Source: Chara braunii (taxonomy: Eukaryota; Streptophyta; Charophyceae; Charales; Characeae). From it: a stretch of DNA of 64,000 nt. The position numbers and the translations under genes are program-made. Shown one piece after another: positions 21,984 to 32,928 of the stretch. The stretch spans positions 7,171,034 to 7,235,033 of the forward strand of contig BFEA01000005.1 in NCBI GenBank assembly GCA_003427395.1, in the 5' to 3' direction. Below the pieces are notes generated by a model. That model saw only the letters and a program-made list of their open reading frames with translations. It searched no databases and was not told the DNA's origin. How positions within the stretch are numbered: the stretch's first letter is position 1; every line of letters starts with the position of its first letter.

Positions 21984-22682
21984 CGCGCTTATACAACAAA
22001 GACACAATAATGATGGTCGTAATCTTACTCCTCAAATGCAAAACAGAACCGAAGATCCTCAAATGCAGAATATAACCGAAGATCCTCAAATGCACAACAA
22101 AACCGAAGAAAAGGGTAGCAGAAGAGGACGAAGAAGAAGGAGAAGAAGACGACGAAGAAGAAGAAGGAAGAAGAAGAAGGCGAGGAAGAAGAAGATAAGA
22201 AGACAAGAAGCACACCATAGAAGTCCCGAATGCGACTTAGTTACGAAAAAATAATCATGAAGCACTCTTGTTGGAAACAAAAAGCTCCTGATGGGCGTTA
22301 CGACCCGACCGGTTTCGCCTGGCCGCCTACCAGGAGTCTTTAGGGGTCTAAAGTCACTTGATGGACACTAGCCTATGGAGACTTTATCCTTGAGAAGACC
22401 ACCTGTAGAAAGACCGTCGACACAACACTCCAATCGGTTGGCAGACTCGGCACTGAATCAGCTGCGAACCAATTCTTTAAATCCCAACCACAACTCGAAT
22501 CCCTCGTAAAAAAACACTATTCAAAAACAGGAGAAACTACAGATCAACACACCAGCAGTCAACCGGTACCGCGTTCAAGTCCTCAATCACCAACTTTTCA
22601 CATCATACCAGCCTTAAGGGAACAATCAACTCAAACACTTAGAAAAACGAGACACACCCATCCAAAGAAACCCCCTAAACAC
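21984..22682 (-). repeat. Left pseudo-LTR of the Penelope-like element
   Basis: Collinear with 27216-27809: shared words include CACAATAATGATGGTCG, TTACGAAAAAATAATCATG, CGGTTTCGCCTGGCCGCC, and AACCGGTACCGC near the end. It has three copies of a 27-bp unit CCTCAAATGCA...ACCGAAGA (about 22030-22106) where the right copy has one, and an insert near 22400-22490. A GAA/AAG microsatellite lies inside both. Confidence 0.8.
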
Positions 22683-22732
22683 AGGGAAACAATGAGACAT
22701 ATCTCAAGAAAGGCCACCTGAGGACAAGTATC

Positions 22733-25563
22733 CTAAAATAACCTGACTTCCCTCAACATGCGACCCCACCCAGTCAAGAACGGCAACCAATCTCCCCACA
22801 ATTCCCCGAATTTCCTCGAGAAAGTAGTAACCGCTAACTCGAAAAACACATCCGGATACCCCCTCCACAACTCGCACTTAAATGAAAGGAGGAAGGGAAA
22901 CACCATTCCGTCGACTGACGAATATGCTTTAGCACAGTGAAGAAAGGAGTTAATTACCGCCAATTTTTGCTGACAGCTCGTGAATGACACATAGTCTTGA
23001 ATGCACTGGAACCTCTGATTTTTCATTAGCACACCCTTCCTACCCTCAAACACCTTGAGAACACACCCAAGAAAATCCCACCAATTCCGTTCGTTGGTTT
23101 GCTCCAAGACCAAGTTGTCATCATAGCAATGCTTGAACAAATTGATAAGGTGTAACCCTTTCTTGTAAGGACACCTATCATACTTCCTACAAATAGCAAA
23201 AATTGAAACATCATCAACTAACGTAAATCCACAAAACAATCTTTGATCCACCCCCAAGCTGGTCAAGAACACAAACTCATTATAGGCATATAGTAGACAA
23301 GCTAGCGCCAGGCTCGATGACTTACCCATCGGAATACCAACCCTTTGATGCAACAGTCGACCCGCAGCACGCACATAAGTATCTCCAAGCTAAAAGGAAA
23401 TGAAATTGAACATGGTCTGCAACAGAATACTCTTCCACCCCATCTTAGCTTTCCATGTCAGCAACTTTGCACCTTTCCCTTGTGTACAAACCCCAACCGC
23501 AACAACACTTTTCTCCCGCCAAAAGTCCACCACCCACGATGGCGCCTTTAAGATGGAGTCATGAGGTAAATTGGAGAACATCTCCTATGTCAAAGGAGGC
23601 ACCCAAAATTGCATCTTCATTAGTCAACCCAAAATTGACTGCCTTAATATGAGCCAGCATTGACTGCACAGGACACAATTTTTCCACCTCCTGTTGAACA
23701 CTCCGGATGGGATGGACAGATTGGCCTCCATCTTAAAACATCTTTGTGCTTAGGTGAACAATACCTCTTCCTGAGCTTACCCTTCTTCCATTGCCCGACA
23801 TGCTGCAATCCATTCCGAACATACGTCTTCTCACATTTCTTAAGTAACTGACACTCGTCATCTTCACAAAGCTGGAAGGTCGGGGTCCCAAAAAACGACT
23901 TCTGCATGCCCTTCTCGTATAAAAGAGGGCAACAGACATAGTTATCACCCATATTATGGTCGATAGGACTGCATACCATACCTAGAAGCAGCAAACGAAA
24001 AGGAGCAACGTCATCCTCACAGATTACCCTCTCGGAAAACTTGCCTCCTTCGCGTTTGAATCCCATGCATTGGAACCGAAGGATGCATTACATGCGCTTC
24101 GCGGATGATTTTCTAGTAACAATCTCTAGTCCACGATCAAAAGCAGTGAAACTGAGATCTGAATTTGAATCGTTCCTTCACCATCATTGACTAAACAACC
24201 CTTCATCATATCCAAAGACAAAGAATCAAAGCTAGGAGTGGGTAACAAGGGGTTAGAGTCAAAGGCACACAAAATTTGCGTATGCAAATCAGGCAACGAT
24301 CGAATTCTGGACAAACGTACCAAGTTCTTCGAATTACAAAACCACGACGGGAACAAAGACGGCACCTCATTAATTCGACATGACACATAATCTTTGAGTC
24401 GTGGGAGAGACTCGTGCGCGGTTGCACACGAGCAAACAGGCACGCTAGACTTTGCAAAGAGCCGAAAATTCTGAATCAAACATGCTTTTGTTTCGACACC
24501 ACACGATACGTATGCGGCACACCAGCATCCCTTTCCAACTATGCTGAATATTCAAACCAGCCACAACTTTGGCACACAATCTCCACACATTCGATTTACA
24601 AATTCGATGGTCATAGACCAAACGTACTACCAACCGCTTCCTCAAATGCACGCCGAACCTTGACAAAAAATAATGAGACAACAAACATCTCAATCGGAAC
24701 CTTGTCCTCTTTTCGCTGAAAGTACACCGTATAGGCAGCGATCAGAACATCGAAGTCCCACAATTTTAACTCCCCACGTATAGAAGGATTACTTGAGAAG
24801 GAAGCTAGCGGGCCTTTTAGAGCGAAGGATCGACTTAAGAAGGGAACAATAGGATCAACCACACACATAACACCTCCTTTCAACCAGCCCCGAGCATACC
24901 TCAGTTCTTTTTTTCCAAAGCAACAATCTACCAAACTCCCTCCATAAAGTGTCTTCAATACCTTCCACTGATCCACCAACCGTTTGCCACCACCACAACT
25001 CACCATTACATGATGCACCCCTTTGTTTTTACACTTCTCAAGAATCTTCAACAAACTAACTGAGACCGTACCATCCGGCGTGTGAAACAGACACAAGGAC
25101 CCACGATTAACGTCAGTATTCGAGCAATCCACAACTCCATCATCGTGCACTCTTTCTCAAGCCCACTCGACGTTTCCGCGAACGCTTAGACTTATCTCAA
25201 ATGTTAAGTGCTGGCGTCATCAGCTGAATAAAAAACTTCTTAGTATCCAACAAGTCCTCGGTCGAACAGCGACAAAAGCGGAATGACGTCATGAGTGTGA
25301 GCACCACACCTACGCAGCCATTGATATAGTTTCTCGTTTCTTAGTCTTCCTTCTATTACCTTCTTCTGACAAGCCTGATAAACATGCTCCCTCCAAGGGG
25401 AGTGCATATCTCGTTGGGTGCTACCAATATAGGCATGGCAAGCCCACGGAGACACCAAAGCATACACAACCGGACCCTTCCATTCATCAAAAACACCGCC
25501 ATCATCAGAGGAGAAACCAATTCGAAGAAAGAATTCACTTAACTTATCACGCCATGGAATCAC
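22733..25563 (-). pseudogene. GIY-YIG plus reverse transcriptase ORF of the Penelope-like element
   Basis: Reading on the minus strand: 25563-25240 gives a GIY-YIG endonuclease with VVYAL, 9 residues on AYIGST, and WREHV, which are the GIY, YIG and following Arg landmarks. A linker follows (25150-24126, several frames). RT then appears as RKRYCSPKHKDVLRWRPI (23810-23740 region), catalytic motif A FDIGD then, one frameshift later, FSNLPHDSI (about 23600-23550), motif B GIPMGKSSSLALACLL (about 23330), motif C LVDDVSI (about 23220), FLGCVLK, and the Penelope-type thumb INSFLHCAKAYSS...ELWRGYP. The RT copies RNA into DNA and the endonuclease nicks the target. At least five breaks make this copy non-functional. 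Assignment rests on motif order and spacing. Confidence 0.7.
24059..24190 (+). pseudogene. Group II intron reverse-transcriptase/maturase fragment
   Basis: On the plus strand a 43-codon stretch reads NPMHWNRRMHYMRFADDFLV followed by TISSPRSKAVKLRSEFESFL, ending at TGA 24188. This is the RT motif C region of group II intron proteins: R-Y/F-ADDFL, a short loop with Ser-Lys, then an Ala/Lys/Arg helix ending FL. No preceding RT motifs or following maturase X domain are visible. Group II maturases of this type live in mitochondria or plastids of algae and plants, so this is probably an organelle DNA insertion or a chimeric join inside the Penelope-like element. Chance is unlikely given about 30 matching positions, but the fragment is short. 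Confidence 0.6.
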
Positions 25564-25811
25564 ATTGAAAAGAGTTGGGCAACAGATAAGTTAGAAGAAG
25601 ATTCACCTCTCTACAACATTACCATTCCTCGTAAATCGCACGAATTCTACAACATATCCTTACCACTTGCCGCATAAAAGTCGCGTCTGGGCATGACCCT
25701 AAGAAGTAGCGGAGTCACGCCCGTTGCTCTTTTATGAGGTATCCTCCCCTTCATCAGTCACTTCCACAACCGAGTCATTCTTAACTTGATCTTACCCCCA
25801 TCATCTTCATC

Positions 25812-27187
25812 CTACTCTGCTATGTCGGTCGGCGGCTGCGCAATTACCTCCTTTGTCGGATCCAACTTAGTATATTCGATTCCCTCCTTCTCACAGATAG
25901 AGATAACATCCTTTTTCCTCAGGTTCTGAAGTTGTTTACGTGCCTCCCGGACAAACACATCCCTCTGGCTGGCTTGCCCAGTTGGAGAGGCTGGCCTCTT
26001 ATCCTTGTCCTTCCCGGAAGACGGTCCTGCCACGTCATCCAAGTTCGCCTTCAAGGGGGTTCCCTTCGATCGCTTCCTCGTCCCTAGTCCCACCATGGCT
26101 TCCTTTAATCGCTCAACCTCATCCTCCGATTCTTTCTGAGCATCGACTTCCGGTAAACACATTTCCTTCAGTAGATCAACCTCACGTTGATGCTTCTCCA
26201 CTAGTCCTTTCAGCTGCAAGTTCACTCTTTTCGTAGCGCTGGGTGAAGCAGCCAGAGTAACCTTAGGCCGAACGCGTGCTTCACTGGTCGGCGTATACCC
26301 GATTGTGACACTACTTCGTTTGTTACCAGGGCGTAAGGCCTCATTCCTCCAAACCTCCGCGTTAGATTCAGCTACTTCACACAGCTTCTTCAGAGTGAAA
26401 ATTACTTCCCCCAATGTTGCCAGCCGCTTATCAGTAGACGCCTTGGTCTCTGCTTGCTCACGCCTAAGACGAGCCAATTCCTCCGCTTCACTGGCAGACC
26501 TGGTCATCGTAGCAGATGTACTAGTTCCGTCGCTTCCTTGCTTCACTGTTCCACCTGTGCCCGCAGCCTTAGAAACTCGTCAATTTCACCAGTCTTGCCC
26601 ACATTACACTGTCGGCTCATAGACTCCACTAGTGCCTTCAACTTCTTGATCTCATCCGACTCCCCCGTCTTCTTTCCACTCAGAGCTTCACATACTTTAT
26701 CAAGTTTAGTCGACATCTCCTTATGCATCTATTTCTGGAATTCTTCACGTTCCTGTTTCTCTTTTTGTCGATGCTCCTCGTCTTCCTTCTCACACTTCTT
26801 TCTCTCCTCGTCTTTGTGTTGCTCCCGTACTCTCGCCTCGTCGGCGTCATGCTTACTATTGATCTTCCTGACAATCTTAGAGTTTTCTAATGAGCTAACC
26901 CTTCTCCCCAACCCACTACTGCCTCCCCCTCTATTATACTGCCCAGATTAGTACAGAACAACAGTTCCTACATTTGACGTAGACGACATAGTCAACAAGG
27001 GTTGTGCAGACACAATAGCATTAGATGGTTGCACCCCATTCAATCTACGATCCGGAAGAGGACAGAACCTGGAAATATGGCCAGGCTTACCACAATTGTA
27101 ATAGTAGCGACCTCCCGTCACATTAGGAATACTGTTTGACGCCATCACTTGGAAGTCGAAGCCACTCGTCGGTAGTATCACTCCCAC
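25812..27187 (-). pseudogene. Gag-like ORF1 of the Penelope-like element
   Basis: On the minus strand one frame from 27187 to 26543 is interrupted only by two stops (near 26948 and 26729), then shifts frame into 26546-25812. The N-terminus carries a CCHC-like zinc knuckle in which the first Cys is Tyr: YYNCGKPGHISRFC. A long charged coiled coil follows (RKINSKHDADEARVREQ onward). A 244-codon C-terminal piece contains more coiled coil, a Ser/Lys-rich linker, and a SAP-like helix pair (LRKKDVISICEKEGIEYTKL). This is a nucleic-acid-binding, self-associating design like a retroelement gag. Its place between the 5' pseudo-LTR and the endonuclease supports its being part of the element. Confidence 0.6.
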
Positions 27188-27215
27188 CTCGGTTACTCCG
27201 TGAACAAAAGTACGC

Positions 27216-27809
27216 CGCGCTTATATAGCAAGGACACAATAATGATGGTCGTAATCTTTCTCCTCAAATACACAACAAAACCGAAGAAAAGGGTATCAGA
27301 AGAGGAGGACGGCGACAACGACGAAGAAGACGAAGAAGAAGAAGAAAAAGAGAAGAAGAAGAAGAAGAAGAAGAAGAAGAGGAAGAGGAAAAATAAGGCA
27401 AGAAGCACACCATAGAAGTAGACAGGTGTCCCGAACGCGACTGAGTTACGAAAAAATAATCATGAAGCACTCTTGTCAGAAACAAAAAGCTTCGGATCGG
27501 CGTTACGACCTGATCGGTTTCGCCTGGCCGCCTACGAGAACTCTTCAGGGATCTAAAGTCACTTGATGGACACTAGCCTAGGAAGACTTTATACTGAATC
27601 AGCCTTAAATCCCAACCACAGCTCGAATCCCTCACAAAAAAACACTATACAAAAACAACAGAAACTACCGATCAACAAACCATCAGTCAACCGGTACCGC
27701 ATTCAAATCCTCGATCACCAACTTTTCAAATCATACCAACCTTAAGGGAACAGTCAACTCAAACACTCAGAAAAACGAGACACACACATCAAAGGAAACC
27801 CCCTAAACA
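27216..27809 (-). repeat. Right pseudo-LTR of the Penelope-like element
   Basis: 594 bp, the upstream flank on the minus strand. It differs from the left copy by fewer minisatellite units, an 80-bp deletion and scattered changes. Its GAA-rich stretch is at 27340-27390. Confidence 0.8.
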
Positions 27810-27840
27810 AGGGGCAGGCCCACAAGGACCTGTTGTGTGG

Positions 27841-27864
27841 AAAAAAAAAAAAAAAAAAAAAAAA
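27841..27864 (+). repeat. Poly-A tract (24 A)
   Basis: Uninterrupted run of A just outside the right pseudo-LTR. It could be an insertion-site feature or an unrelated tail. Confidence 0.9.
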
Positions 27865-28165
27865 CAAAGGCAAGGGAACCAGCCCATAAGTAACATGATC
27901 AGTGAGTACAAAGTCGAGGCGGATCAGCTAGGACGAAAGTCGGGCAGCACTAGGACGTCAACTCATGACGCTTCGCAGCCAATGAAGAAGTGTGCTGCTG
28001 CGGTCTTGTGACGGGTCTGACGATTGAGCAAGTGAGAGTGAACGTCGGGCACTGTAGCCAACGGCGCTGGGCGCCATAACCGTAGCTGTAGTATGAGAGA
28101 TCTACAGGGAGCAAGATATTCTGAGAGACGAGCGAGGACTCAAAGAGTGAGAGTAGCCTGGGGGG

Positions 28166-28170
28166 GAGAG

Positions 28171-28258
<88 letters not shown>

Positions 28259-28259
28259 N

Positions 28260-28346
<87 letters not shown>
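28166..28346 (+). repeat. GA microsatellite with an N
   Basis: About 180 bp of GA units with one interruption near the start and a single N at 28259. The N suggests the true length was not resolved. Confidence 0.95.
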
Positions 28347-28348
<2 letters not shown>

Positions 28349-28564
28349 GAGAGAAGAAGAAGAGAGAGAGATTTACCTGCATGTTGAGCTGGGCGGCGCT
28401 GGGCGGCCATAGACGCTGGCGACGAAGACAAGAACTGAGTTAATGTGTTGGCTATTGAGACTCTTATGGACTCGACATTTCCTGTGTGTTTCATGTGAGT
28501 GTGATGTGATGCAAGACTTGTGTCCGAGTGTTCCGTGCATGGTGGTTTCGTTCCAGTAGGCAGA

Positions 28565-29808
28565 TGCAATGACTTGCTGGTTTCAGTGGCCTGTAGCCTC
28601 TCTCGTCGAGGTTGTACCATAGGTAGGATAGATTCGTAATTTTGTTTGGCTGAGGGCTAACCGAGAGATCTACCTGTAGGAAAATTCTTGAGGGACATAT
28701 CTGTAAAATTCGAGAAAATACAAGCCCGCGCAAACTAAAATTACCTACAGCTACCCTAATTGCGAATAGCAGGCCCGGGCTACCCCTAGGACAGACAGGC
28801 CCTAACGGTCTATGCTGATAGACGGTCCTATAGCCTATAGCCTAGGAGGTAGAGGCGGAGAGGCCGAAATGGAAACGGTACCGGTAGGTCCAGTCAGTCT
28901 GTCGTGTCTAGGCTAGTGTAGGTTATAGATAAAAGGAGGACATCGGTTGAAGGCTTTTGGCAGTTGGTACCGTGTACATCGCTGCTACTGTACAACACGT
29001 GAACTGGAAGTGGTGACAGTTTCTGCGTTGAGGAGGACAGTCATAGCTGGACCTTCGGAGTGTCTGCCACAGCTGGGACCGACGCTGTACTTTGACAACA
29101 CGCGGGGCTGTTCAGAGGTCTAGGCTATTCGAAGTCTGTTGGAGGCGAGAGAAGTTGGTGCCCTGCTGGACCCTCCTCAAGAGTAGGGTGGCGCTGCAGC
29201 CATAGCTGCAACTTTCGTCCTCAGAGAGTATCTTTGTTAGGAGAGGTGGCGCTGCTGCAGACCTCCACCCGGGAAGTCATCTGGCACTTCATCATCATCA
29301 GACACTGTGGCGCTAGTCTTCTTCTTCATCCTCTGAGTGGCGCTTTGCCTCAGAGGCCTGTTTCAGGGTGGCACTTCCCTCTGGAGGCAGTATCTGGGTG
29401 GTGCTTGATGTTTCAGGAACTCAGGGGTAGTTTTAGAGGTTACTTAGGGTTGGAGGGTGAAGCGCTGCTCATTTCTGAGCAGCTCACCATGGTTCTGGGT
29501 TCTTCTGGCAGTTTGAGACTCTGAGTTTAATAAACAGTGTGTATACTATGTGTGGACTATCATTGCTTCATTCCTGGATGTGATCTACTTGAGTTTCCTT
29601 TGTGATTGGTTGTGAGGACTCTGTGGAGCGAAGTGCACTTTCAGTGTTCTCTGTCATATCGCATGGTCAAGTCTTCCACTGTGTTTATCTCTCTCTGTGC
29701 GGTGTGATACTCCCATCCTCTCCCCTTCCTTCTGTGTGTGTATGGGCACACTTGGAAGTGTATGTGTGAGTGTTGGTCATCTGACAACAAACTACCAGGT
29801 TCATAACA
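28565..29808 (+). repeat. 5' LTR of element B
   Basis: It starts TGCAATGACTTG and ends TTCATAACA. It is collinear with 36431-37694. It contains a polyadenylation-like AATAAA at 29529-29534, matched at 37410-37415 in the other LTR. A long run of short, divergent words such as GGTGGCGCTGC recurs inside. Confidence 0.9.
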
Positions 29809-29810
29809 AT

Positions 29811-29823
29811 TGGTATTAAAGCG
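29811..29823 (+). promoter_or_regulatory. Primer binding site of element B
   Basis: TGGTATTAAAGCG starts two bases after the LTR end. It matches the initiator-tRNA primer site TGGTATCAGAGC with two changes, so it is a decayed or variant site. Confidence 0.6.
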
Positions 29824-31281
29824 ATTGGATCCAGGCACTGAAGTGATTGATGAGTTGGAGCAACCATCATCATCTGGTGAGATTTTGGAGTTGAAGTTCA
29901 TGGCAATTTGTCATCTTCAGGGCTGGCGACAGTAAGGGTGGTGGTGGTGAGTGTGTGGCGAGAAGTATTGGATAGAGGGTGACACACTCCTGCTTAGGGT
30001 TGTGCAGGAGTGAGTGGAGATTGATGCTCAGAGGCCTTGGAGGCTCTGAGGAGGCTATTTTTAGACTTGCGATTCATCTGGAACTGGCGATTGGTAGGGA
30101 AGTGACCTTAGGGTGTTGTGATTTTGGAATTGGGTCAGGATCCCCAATTTCCAAGCAGCGCAGCGCAGATTGGAGCAACGATGCACTGAGTATCTCAGTT
30201 TTTGGCATCTGGGGGTCCAGATACACCGAGTCTGTCAGTTGGGGTTGAAGCGCCACAGGGGGGTCTGCAATATCACCAAGTTTCAAAGAGTTTGATACAT
30301 GGGAACACTGGGAACAAACAGGAGATGAAACTAGCGAGATGGGTCTGAGCAGACAACCATAGGCCCAAAGTTATTCTTGAAGTAAGTGTGTTTCATACTC
30401 TACTCTGTATGGCTACCCTAGGGCTATTTTTAGAATAGCGAAATTTGGTCTATTAGGAAGTAGACAGTTGAAAATTGAAATTCAGACTGTGGGACAACCA
30501 TATCCAACTTCCCCTACCTATCTTCTTCGACTTCTACTAACACTGTTTGACCCTCTTTCTGACTCAACTTCCATCTGTGACTGCTTTACAATGTTGCGAT
30601 TCATCCTGTACTGTGAAATGGATTGTTCAGGGCCCTGTTGCCAGTAATATTGGAAATTTGAATTCTGCACTGCCATAGCTGAAGCTTGGCTAGACTAGGG
30701 TCAGTCATAACTTTGGTTCTGTCCGTCCGAATTCAATTATGTCAGTCTTTGGTAAATCGCAATTCAGCATACAGTCAGTGTTTGAAATCGCACAATCAGA
30801 TTTTATGTTTCGAGTCAATTACAGGGTAATCTGTACTTGGGTATGACATACAGGGTCATCCAATGTTGACGTCAGTAGGGTTAGGTCTAAAAATAGGTTA
30901 CCCAGTAAATCGCTTCATCGTGGTCAACAACAGATACCTTTTTATCCCTAATTCATCACTTTGTCTAATTGCTAATCACTACTAATCAGTCCAGGACTGC
31001 ATCCTGCAATGAATTAATACAGGATTTGTAGTAATTGCATGCAATTGTTGTGTCAGGGCAGTGAATGGAGAATCGTGAAATTGATTTTTGCTGAGCTATC
31101 TCTAAACTGACCCTGACCCTCGAGCGGTCTGCAGAGACTGAGCACTCACTTGCTCATACTAACCAATTTCTCTCTCCAGTCAGGTGACAAGAATTGGGCG
31201 AGTATTGTAGAGAAAACCCAATTCCTGTTACTTCCATCTCTGTCTTCTGTTTAATTTTATTTTTATTTTATTCTCTGAATT
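29824..31281. other. Leader of element B
   Basis: About 1.46 kb between the primer site and gag. No protein is recognised. This long leader is transcribed in related elements. Confidence 0.5.
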
Positions 31282-32800
31282 GTGGGAAATTTCAAGATGT
31301 TTGGTGCAGAGAAGGGTGAAGCTTCGGAGGAGAAGCCTCAACTTCCTCTTGACCCTTTAGAGGCTGAACAACGTGCTGAGGAGGAAAAACTTTGCAAACA
31401 GGCAGAAACAGTTCAGACTCTAAAGGCAAAGCTGAAGCGTAAGATGGAAGCTGCGAAGAAGGAGACTAGGAGGCGGGAACTAGTAACAGATGTGGATAAG
31501 ATAAGGGTGAGTGGCAGCTCCGGTCAGTACAATAAGGATATAGTTGAGTTCGTCCTCTTGCAGGATGACATTCATTAGTCCTATTTTACTGGCTAGGATT
31601 TGTCAGGATCACCAGTCTGGAGGACAGCATGGCAGAGCACACTCAACAGTTGAAAGACATCTCCTTCGAACTTGATCGTCTCTTTGTTCATCTGCATATC
31701 CCACCTACCCTAATTGTTCCTCCATCTCCTGGGGCCCCTCCAGTGGGACCCCAACAAACCCCACAATCCGGACCTACATCCCCTCTCTCTACACCCAAGT
31801 CAGCAGCACCTTCACATCCCTCGGGTCCATTTGATATGCAACGGCCCAAGCTGACCCCTCCGCCTATGTTCTCTGGCGAGGACCCAAACGTGGATGTTGC
31901 AGATTGGGTCACTGCACAGAGAACCTACCTTAGTGGGTTCAAATGTGATGGGGACGTGAAGGTGAGTGTCATCCTTGTTCGCCTAGAGAGGACTGCACTG
32001 AAATGGTGCACCTCCGCCTCCAGCAAGCAAGGGATGGTGATGTCTGATTGGGCGCAGAGGCGGGGGTGGTTGGATCTGCAGGCACCGCAAGACAGGTTTG
32101 CAGACAAGGAGCAGGCCAGGAAAGCTGCAGATAAAATCTTGCGCCTGGGCCAGAAGAAATTTGATGGCTCCTTGTCCAAACTTTATTCCTCCTTTGAGAG
32201 TTTGACATCGACTCCTTGGTTGGAGATAAGTGAGCAGGATTGCTAATTCATTTCCTCAGGGCAACGCCTGAGCAATTCCAGCTTGCTCTTTTCTCTCAGG
32301 GCCACAAGGACAGGCCGTCCTTTCGCAAAGCAGCCCTGGACTTGAAGTCCAAACTCCATGTCCAGGAAACACCTTCTGAAGGAAGGAAGGGACCCCTATT
32401 TGCTGCAGCCTCAAGTTCAAATGATGATCCAGCATCCCAGGGTGGGACCCCTCCATCTAGAACTGCTTCCTCATCTGCTGCAGATCCAACTGTTCTTGCT
32501 CTGGCTGATGCTTTGATGGGCTTGACAAAGGGCAAAGCCCCGACCCAGAAAGCACCAACCAGTAGCAAGGGGAAAGGTAAGGGACATGCCTCTTCCCCTG
32601 GTGCCCAGAGAGTGCCTTTACCACGTGACGTCCGCTGGCCAACTGACCCCCTTGATCCTTCCACCTTCCCCTGGCATGCACTTAGGATCCAGGAGGGAGT
32701 TTGGAGGAAGGACAGGGGTGTCTGCCTGAGGTGCGAGGGGGACCACTTTTTAAAGGACTGTCCCAGTATGCCTCGCAGGTCCACAGACGGCTCTAGTTAA
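31282..32800 (+). pseudogene. gag: Gag of element B
   Basis: Three consecutive frames make up gag. 31282-31578 is a charged helical N-terminus (AEQRAEEEKLCKQAETVQTL). 31629-32246 has a Pro-rich linker and a capsid-like part (PKLTPPPMFSGEDPNVDVAD, WVTAQRTYLSGF). 32240-32800 holds the capsid end (FQLALFSQGHKDRPSFRKA) and a short zinc knuckle CLRCEGDHFLKDC with CX2CX3HX4C spacing, one residue shorter than usual. The breaks between frames are small. It would form particles and bind element RNA. Confidence 0.75.
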
Positions 32801-32928
32801 AAAAACTAGAGCAGAGAGCACCAATGTTGATTCACCTTCCGATGAAGATGAATCTTCACATTCTCTCACTGGTTCTTTCTCTGGAGTTGCATCTTCAGGG
32901 TCCTTCGCTTTTAAGGACACTGAACTAG

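Larger units (their letters stand above)
21984..27809 (-). mobile_element. Penelope-like retroelement with permuted domains
   Basis: This is a 5.8-kb element on the minus strand between two direct, similar flanks (pseudo-LTRs at 21984-22682 and 27216-27809). Order on the minus strand: pseudo-LTR, a gag-like ORF1 with a zinc knuckle and coiled coils, a GIY-YIG endonuclease, then an RT with Penelope-type motifs, then pseudo-LTR. Canonical Penelope elements have the endonuclease after the RT. An order with the endonuclease first is known from the Naiad/Chlamys clade, whose Chlamys branch occurs in green algae. The copy is decayed by many stops and frameshifts. A group II intron RT fragment lies inside it in the opposite direction. 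Confidence 0.72.

Noticed and set aside
21781-22254. 157-codon Arg/Lys-rich frame on the plus strand
   Set aside because: It runs through the GAA/AAG microsatellite and the 27-bp repeat of a pseudo-LTR; the equivalent place in the other pseudo-LTR does not keep the frame.
22281-22340. Hammerhead in the pseudo-LTRs (CGAAAC followed by GGTC on the minus strand)
   Set aside because: No CTGATGA core is present in either copy; CTGGTAG and CTCGTAG are the nearest words. Chlamys-type elements are reported to lack hammerheads.
28093-28620. Arg-Glu and Leu-Ser repeat frames
   Set aside because: Translations of the GA microsatellite.
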